A DNA stretch of 64,000 nucleotides from NCBI GenBank assembly GCA_020186115.1, contig WSYJ01000001.1, positions 496,001 through 560,000 on the forward strand, in the 5' to 3' direction. Below the pieces are notes generated by a model. The model saw only the letters and a program-made list of their open reading frames with translations. It made no database searches and was not told the DNA's origin. Shown in pieces: positions 59,399-64,000 of the stretch. Position numbers and translations under genes: made by a program. This DNA is from Histomonas meleagridis. Its lineage: Eukaryota; Parabasalia; Tritrichomonadida; Dientamoebidae. The first letter of the stretch is position 1; every line of letters starts with the position of its first letter.

Positions 59399-59962
59399 TT
59401 ACATATCAAACGATTTCTTGTCGTTTGTAGTCTTCGCCTGAAGGCTCGATGCTCGCGTGTGCTCGCTTCCCGGGAAAGTTATTTTTAAGCCTTCAAACTC
59501 TTTTGAAATCGCTATACTCTCATTTCCAACGTAAGCATTTAATGATATAATTCTATTGTCAATTTCTTCTCGTTTCTCGACTAATTCGTCAGTGATTCGT
59601 TTTACGATATCATTTCTGGCTTTCATAAATCTATTATTTAATTCTGCAGGAGCAATATTTACAAGTTTCTTTTCATTTGTTTTAGTAAGAATGTTATCGG
59701 TAAACTTTAAATTTACTGATTCAAGAAGTTTTAAATTCTTATCATAAAATTTAACGCCTACAAGAATATTATTATGAAGTATAGGTTTATTTGTTGGTTT
59801 ATCTATCTTCACTGTTGTATTATGATTATATTTGAACTCAACGGCGGCGTAAGGCGTCTTGCCGGAGCAAGACTTGTCTTGCGACTTAATTTTATATTCT
59901 GATATCAAATAATCTTGGAATGATTCGAGTCCTTGACTCTCAGAGAACGAAGTTCTTTCCAT
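59399..59962 (-). CDS. Maverick protein of unknown function, 187 residues
   Basis: The protein is Lys/Asn-rich and has beta-rich segments (I-L-V-G-V-K-F-Y-D-K-N-L-K-L) in the middle. A helical part follows (M-K-A-R-N-D-I-V-K-R-I-T-D-E-L-V-E-K-R). It ends in an odd GC-rich, basic tail encoded by 59430-59480. It starts 40 nt from the divergent packaging ATPase. I do not recognise a family; a structural or capsid-associated role would fit the position. Confidence 0.6.
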   Translation of the reverse strand: MERTSFSESQGLESFQDYLISEYKIKSQDKSCSGKTPYAAVEFKYNHNTTVKIDKPTNKPILHNNILVGVKFYDKNLKLLESVNLKFTDNILTKTNEKKLVNIAPAELNNRFMKARNDIVKRITDELVEKREEIDNRIISLNAYVGNESIAISKEFEGLKITFPGSEHTRASSLQAKTTNDKKSFDM

Positions 59963-60002
59963 TTATTAACGGTAAAAAATTTATTTTTATAAATAAAAAA
60001 TA

Positions 60003-60896
60003 ATGCGAAAAAATAATTCGGAGAATATAGATAAAAAATTTGATGAGATAGAAGAATTGTTTGATAAATTAGAAAAACAAAACAAAGAAATTTTAGAGAA
60101 TGCAAAGATAAAACCAATACATAAAAAATTCTTATTTGCTCAAAACGGAATAACAGCTTTTATAGCGCCGATGGATTCTGGCAAATCATATCTTTACGTT
60201 AAACTCGGAGCGAAACAAGAAGTATTATTTAACGAAGCGTTTTTTGAATTAATAACTATTTGTAGTACATCCTCAAAATTTGATGAAACAGTAAATACTT
60301 ATAAAGAAGCAATAAAGAAAACGAAACTTGTTGCGATAAAAGATACTGATTTGTTAGACTGGATTAATAAATATATTCGGAGAATTTTAAAATATAATTC
60401 TATCATCAAATATATCAATTCTGATTTTAAGAAAACGGATGAAGAAGTAGAAAGATTATTTATGAAATATAATTTGAATAATTCAAAGAAGAAATTAAAA
60501 TACATTTCTGAAAAGTTAGCGAAATATCAATGGAAAACTTATCCGCATAGATGTTTGTTGATATTAGATGATTTTGCTAATCATCCTTTGCTGAGAAGTA
60601 AAGAAACGGAGATGTCAAGATTACTTAAAAAACTCAGACACTTTAATATTAACGTTATCATTTGTGTGCAAACAACAAAAAGTATACCAAAAGATATAAA
60701 AAGAACTTTGTCAGATATTGTATTATTTAATGGTATTGGACAAGAAGACTTCTTCGATCTGTTGAAGGAATCACCAGCGAGTGTTTTTGACGCAAAAGCT
60801 TTATGGAAAGAATATAGCAAAATGAAAGACCCACACGGTACGTTTAGTATTCACATTAAAGCACGAAGAGTTATTATAAATCAAAAAATAAAATAA
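60003..60896 (+). CDS. FtsK/HerA-type DNA-packaging ATPase (A32-like)
   Basis: The 297-residue protein has a Walker A loop A-P-M-D-S-G-K-S-Y near residue 54, a Walker B C-L-L-I-L-D-D-F near 184, and a late polar motif V-I-I-C-V-Q-T-T-K-S-I-P-K-D-I-K, where the Gln and following residues match the sensor of the family. This is the genome-packaging ATPase carried by Mavericks and by nucleocytoplasmic large DNA viruses. It stands at the centre of the element, in front of two structural genes on the other strand. No damage is visible. Confidence 0.9.
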   Translation: MRKNNSENIDKKFDEIEELFDKLEKQNKEILENAKIKPIHKKFLFAQNGITAFIAPMDSGKSYLYVKLGAKQEVLFNEAFFELITICSTSSKFDETVNTYKEAIKKTKLVAIKDTDLLDWINKYIRRILKYNSIIKYINSDFKKTDEEVERLFMKYNLNNSKKKLKYISEKLAKYQWKTYPHRCLLILDDFANHPLLRSKETEMSRLLKKLRHFNINVIICVQTTKSIPKDIKRTLSDIVLFNGIGQEDFFDLLKESPASVFDAKALWKEYSKMKDPHGTFSIHIKARRVIINQKIK

Positions 60897-60913
60897 AAAA
60901 ATGAAATAAAAAT

Positions 60914-61672
60914 TCATTTTTGATTTTGAATCTCACCAACAAATAAATCTTCATCTGGCATTCCTTGAACAGAAATTGTTATATACATTGGATTCAGTAA
61001 ATGTACTTCGTGAAGGTTTGCGTCAACGAGTGTCAACTGTATATGTGACAAATCATTAGAATTTATGTCAATTTCAAAATCAGCGTTTGATACAATAATC
61101 GGAAAATTTGCCGAAAAAGAGTTATTGATTCTAAGAACGATTTTTGAAATGTTAATGGTTTCGTTTAAATTTCTATAAGAACTTTTTCCAACATTCGACA
61201 AAAGATATAATACTGGAGTTGATAAAGTATTTCCGACTGATTCAGCGAATATTTCAAATGTATCTGTACCATTAAATGTTGATGGTATAGGAAGAATTTG
61301 AGAGTATAATCCTGATATTTGAATTATATTATATGAAGCATTATTTATTGTAAAGGCATTTGAAGAAGTAAATACAATTCTACCGGCTTCGTCGACTTCA
61401 GACGTAACGCCTGATTCTTGAATTAAAGAATTCAACAGTAATATAAACGTTTGTGAGTTTAAGTCAGTGTAATCATTATTGAAATAGTATTTTTTACCGT
61501 TAATCTGTATAAAATCATCTTTCTCAATAACAACAATAGAACATTTAGTCGTTAGCGACGTTACAATCATTTTTGCTTGACGTGTTGGCGGTGACGGTAA
61601 GTTTACGTCAATTCTATTGTAATGTTCAGCGTCGTAGGAAGAAATTGTATAATCAATTACTGCATTATACAT
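60914..61672 (-). CDS. Putative minor capsid (penton-like) protein of the Maverick
   Basis: The 252-residue protein is almost entirely beta-strand type. Its C-terminus (I-Q-L-T-L-V-D-A-N-L-H-E-V-H-L-L-N-P-M-Y-I-T-I) resembles the last strands of single jelly-roll penton proteins of Polintons and virophages, where a D-x-x-x-x-x-V-x-L-N-P block precedes the final strand. It lies directly behind the packaging ATPase, as in complete elements. The copy of the shared upstream element at 61785-61837 precedes it by about 110 nt. Identification is by fold impression and context only. Confidence 0.5.
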   Translation of the reverse strand: MYNAVIDYTISSYDAEHYNRIDVNLPSPPTRQAKMIVTSLTTKCSIVVIEKDDFIQINGKKYYFNNDYTDLNSQTFILLLNSLIQESGVTSEVDEAGRIVFTSSNAFTINNASYNIIQISGLYSQILPIPSTFNGTDTFEIFAESVGNTLSTPVLYLLSNVGKSSYRNLNETINISKIVLRINNSFSANFPIIVSNADFEIDINSNDLSHIQLTLVDANLHEVHLLNPMYITISVQGMPDEDLFVGEIQNQK

Positions 61673-61784
61673 TTTATATATTGTAAAAATTTATGAAAAA
61701 CATATATAAAAAATTCAAGGGTTAAAAAATCACAAAAAGTTAACCTTTCAGTAACTCGAGCAAACATGCAATATTCGCGTCAAA

Positions 61785-61837
61785 TCATTCGAAAAACGCT
61801 AATTTTATCCGATTCGTTAAGGGTTAAAAAAAGGGTT
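61785..61837 (-). promoter_or_regulatory. Shared upstream element of Maverick genes, copy 2
   Basis: Nearly the same 53 nt as 58511-58563, upstream of the penton-like gene, with an additional AACC motif behind it. A looser version is present in the terminal repeats (57580-57640). Confidence 0.7.
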
Positions 61838-61915
61838 AAAAAAAAGGTTAAGTTAACCTCAAAATTTTAATGGTACTTTTTTAACATACTTTTTTAACAT
61901 TTTAATTTATGTAAA

Positions 61916-62071
61916 ATGTTTTTTATTGGTGTTTGGATGTGCGTTATTGGAACCATTTACGTTTTAAATTCAATCGTAAATACAATGATAAAAATATATG
62001 TTGTATTTAACGAAGAGGAAGGAGATAAAAAAGAACTCCCGGAAGAAATTAAAAGGTCACTTTACTCTTAA
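61916..62071 (+). CDS. Small single-pass membrane protein, 51 residues
   Basis: An ATG-started frame encodes M-F-F-I-G-V-W-M-C-V-I-G-T-I-Y-V-L, an N-terminal membrane helix of about 20 residues. A charged tail follows (E-E-E-G-D-K-K-E-L-P-E-E-I-K-R). The stop overlaps the convergent structural gene by 4 nt. Such tiny membrane proteins are usual in Mavericks and related viruses and may act in assembly or membrane damage; that is inference. Confidence 0.5.
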   Translation: MFFIGVWMCVIGTIYVLNSIVNTMIKIYVVFNEEEGDKKELPEEIKRSLYS

Positions 62072-62886
62072 AGTACAACAGTTTTTCTGTAATTATAAAG
62101 AAATACTAATTGAATAATAAACCTGCAATATTTCGGATAAATATTATTTTTACCGTTTGTTGTAAATCTAATGTTAAATGTTGAGCCATCAGTTGGCGCG
62201 TTATATAATACAGTAGGTTTTTCATAAAAATCACCTTTGATGCCAATGAATCGTCTCTTCGAATCACTAAATGAAGCATGAAATTCTAAATACTCTCTGT
62301 TCCAAACATTATTAAAAGTCATTACTTCCGTTTGAGTTGACAAATAACTTATACTTTCTGACGTTACATCTTGATTTAAGAATTTCAAAAAACTTTCTAA
62401 ATTAGATGTAGTACTTCCTGAATCAACAATCGCAAATTTTGCGACAAGATTTTGGCTTTCATCCGAGCCTACATAAGTACAAGCAAAATATAAATTGCCT
62501 GAGTCTTCGTATTCATAAGATAATCTATAACTCGCAAATGAATTATTAAAACTATTACAAATTGACGTTAAAATTTCAAATAAAGTATTTTGCGCCATAA
62601 CTTGAATTTTAATGATACGTGGATTAGGTGAAGAACCACTGACGCTTTCAGGTTTAGTTACTTCAAACTGTAATGAGAAAACGTGAGCGGTCGGCGTTAT
62701 ATCTAATCTTCTTATGCCAATAGCTTTATTCTGTGACGGAGACTCTAACCAACGTTGAGGATAACGGAAAGTATAACCATTTTGAGGATTTAATACTTCA
62801 TACTTATCTAAATCAAGATTTGTATAATTTTCTTCAATCGGTAACTGAGACGCAGTTGTTGTAAATTGATTTTCAGTTTTATACAT
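62068..62886 (-). CDS. Putative structural (capsid-like) protein of the Maverick
   Basis: The 272-residue protein is beta-rich with little charge, typical of virion proteins: R-Y-P-Q-R-W-L, V-F-S-L-Q-F-E-V, E-Y-L-E-F-H-A-S-F and I-Y-P-K-Y-C-R-F-I-I-Q-L. It is much shorter than a double jelly-roll major capsid protein (450-600 residues). It may be one jelly roll, a spike or a fibre-anchoring protein. Divergent by 16 nt from the fibre-like remnant. Not recognised with certainty. Confidence 0.45.
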   Translation of the reverse strand: MYKTENQFTTTASQLPIEENYTNLDLDKYEVLNPQNGYTFRYPQRWLESPSQNKAIGIRRLDITPTAHVFSLQFEVTKPESVSGSSPNPRIIKIQVMAQNTLFEILTSICNSFNNSFASYRLSYEYEDSGNLYFACTYVGSDESQNLVAKFAIVDSGSTTSNLESFLKFLNQDVTSESISYLSTQTEVMTFNNVWNREYLEFHASFSDSKRRFIGIKGDFYEKPTVLYNAPTDGSTFNIRFTTNGKNNIYPKYCRFIIQLVFLYNYRKTVVL

Positions 62887-62902
62887 TTTTATCTTATTAA
62901 AA

Positions 62903-63633
62903 ATGTCAAATTCACAGTTTGAAAAAATTGAAAATATAGTAAGAGCATTAATGAATAAAAACAGTGTTGTATACAGTAATCATTCAAAAACATCTGATAC
63001 ATTATCAAATGGTATATGTACATTACAGATAAATAGTTATGACAAATCATTTGTTTTCACTTACGGAAGAAATCATGTTGTAATATCACCGTTAGATAAT
63101 AGTATAAAAAATTTAAAGTATATCAATAATAATATTAAAATTGATGATATACTTACTGGAGAAAATATAATGAAAAAAATGCATATATAATTGAAATGTT
63201 CGGTAATATAAATAAAGTATTGGATTTATATAAACAATTCGTAAAAATCAATGAAGATAGTAATAATGTTTCAATTACAAATTTAATTATTGATACCATT
63301 AATGGTTATTCAACAGATGAAAAAAAAAAAAAAAATCATACACATGAAATAATTAATAATGATTTAGCTATTAATGGAGTCTTGTCGCAAATTCCATTAA
63401 CGGATATTATATTTCAAACAGTATTGGAGGAGGTTCTAATTCAACAGTAAATATTCCATCAATCGCGACTATTAAATCAGATGGAGTCATGGAAGTCGGT
63501 GAGTATATTGATTTTCATTATAGAGATGATTATAATAAAGATAATACGTGGAGAATTAGAGCAATAACCGATACATTAGTAGTAGTAGTATTTTTATATT
63601 ATTCTTCCGTCAACTTTTGCGTTAAATCCTTCA
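62903..63633 (+). pseudogene. Frameshifted fibre-like gene of the Maverick
   Basis: Three overlapping pieces in different frames form one gene. 62903-63190 (95 residues) passes near 63185 to a frame beginning M-F-G-N-I-N-K-V, which holds a 16-A run and K-N-H-T-H-E-I-I-N-N. Another shift before 63420 leads to G-G-G-S-N-S-T-V-N-I-P-S and S-D-G-V-M-E-V-G-E-Y-I-D-F-H. The last motif resembles a receptor-fibre or tail-fibre block seen in phages and in Mavericks. At 63608 the gene runs into the terminal repeat and loses its end, which marks the internal deletion of the element. Confidence 0.6.
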
Positions 63634-64000
63634 ATAAATGCTCATTTTCTCCGTTTCGTAAAGGGTTAAAAATAGGGTTAGAAAAAGGGTTAAAAAAACA
63701 TCTTTGAAAATTAAAAGGTACTTTTTACATTCAAAACCTCAGTTAATAACAACTTTAAGCTCCAAACACTAAAATCTACATAGGATTAACAACAAAACAC
63801 TAAAATCCACATAGTATTAACAACAACTCAGCCGGATTCATGCCTCACACATTTTAAATATAAATGTCATCATGAATTTAAATATATTTTATTACTTTCA
63901 ATCAAAACCAACCGATTTATGATAATTCAATCGATTTTAGCCGTTCATCCTTTAGTTTATGTAGCGCGAGTGGGAGCGAGTGCGTAGCACGAAGCTCACA
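63608..64000 (-). repeat. Right terminal inverted repeat of the Maverick, end not in window
   Basis: Reverse complement of 57264-57659 with a handful of substitutions, such as two in the T spacers of the AACCC motifs. The window ends inside it, so its outer boundary and target-site duplication cannot be read. Confidence 0.95.

Larger units (their letters stand above)
57256..64000. mobile_element. Maverick/Polinton element, internally deleted, right end leaves the window
   Basis: Long terminal inverted repeats of about 395 nt enclose only about 6 kb. The content is an HNH endonuclease, an FtsK/A32-type packaging ATPase, two beta-rich putative capsid or structural proteins, a small membrane protein and a broken fibre-like gene. 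The ATPase beside structural genes on both strands is the morphogenesis module of Mavericks, which are virus-like transposons normally 15-25 kb long. Protein-primed DNA polymerase B, integrase, protease and a full-length major capsid gene are absent, so it could move only with help from other copies. The exact left edge is unclear (between 57244 and 57264) because the right edge is not visible. Confidence 0.85.

Noticed and set aside
1-64000. CRISPR array
   Set aside because: The repeats seen are coding minisatellites, ankyrin inserts or transposon repeats; none shows conserved repeats with unique spacers, and the DNA is eukaryotic.

Overview
The window is eukaryotic, AT-rich and gene-dense, and most likely comes from a parabasalid (trichomonad) protist. 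Four things point there. One gene has a canonical trichomonad intron, with GTATGT at the 5' splice site and ACTAACACATAG at the 3' end. Several start codons lie only a few bases behind a TCA(C/T)(A/T) initiator. There are large membrane cyclase-like/PAS, BspA-like leucine-rich and multi-ankyrin genes. The right end holds a Maverick/Polinton element. I cannot fix the species; Trichomonas, Tritrichomonas or a relative would all fit.

Layout. 1-900: the 3' part of an ankyrin gene. 1.6-6.3 kb: a multi-pass PAS/cyclase-homology protein whose catalytic residues are missing. 6.5-8.5 kb: a broken BspA-like gene and a broken UVR-type gene. 9.3-10.8 kb: glutamate dehydrogenase. 11.4-18.4 kb: an ATR-like PI3K-related kinase. 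18.5-20.6 kb: an ARM-like protein and a bromodomain-like protein. 20.4-28 kb: a tandem segmental duplication whose first copy is decayed and carries a complete BspA-like surface gene, followed by intact glucosidase II beta and cyclic-nucleotide-binding genes. 28.5-30.9 kb: VPS16. 31.2-32.4 kb: a second ankyrin gene. 32.5-38.9 kb: cyclin, coiled-coil protein, Ran, a three-repeat Myb protein and an alpha-amylase. 39.6-48 kb: three paralogous surface proteins, two of them broken and joined by an 800-bp inverted repeat. 48.5-52.9 kb: ARM protein, intron-containing amino-acid transporter and a Cdc20/Cdh1 protein. 53.4-54.6 kb: a third ankyrin gene. 54.8-55.7 kb: a CitE/CLYBL-like lyase. 56.2-57.25 kb: a perfect palindrome and a dead DDE integrase. 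57.26-64 kb: an internally deleted Maverick with about 395-bp inverted repeats, an HNH endonuclease, a packaging ATPase and putative capsid genes, inserted next to or into the integrase remnant.

The main discovery candidate is in the three ankyrin loci. The loop between the ankyrin signature residues Asp and Thr-Ala-Leu is interrupted, and the extra DNA comes in units of 17 nt. From the Asp codon to the Thr codon there are 12+17n bases, with n = 1 to 4 (29, 46, 63 or 80 nt; one case is 60). The 17-mers sit at codon boundaries, so that single loop codons (for example K, Y, G, R) are left as 3-nt islands. Taking out the 17-mers restores an uninterrupted ankyrin reading frame to a natural stop in the locus at 31247-32446 (1200 - 6x17 = 1098 nt = 366 codons). 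I count 36 such 17-mers. They could be ultrashort introns, translationally bypassed inserts or a peculiar coding minisatellite; RNA sequencing would decide.

A second theme is modular surface proteins. The BspA-like protein and the 46-kb surface family have unrelated ectodomains but share a T(F/Y)T(K/Q)SN stalk, a Tyr-rich juxtamembrane block, a near-identical membrane segment and a tail ending in an acidic D-x-W-(I/L) motif.
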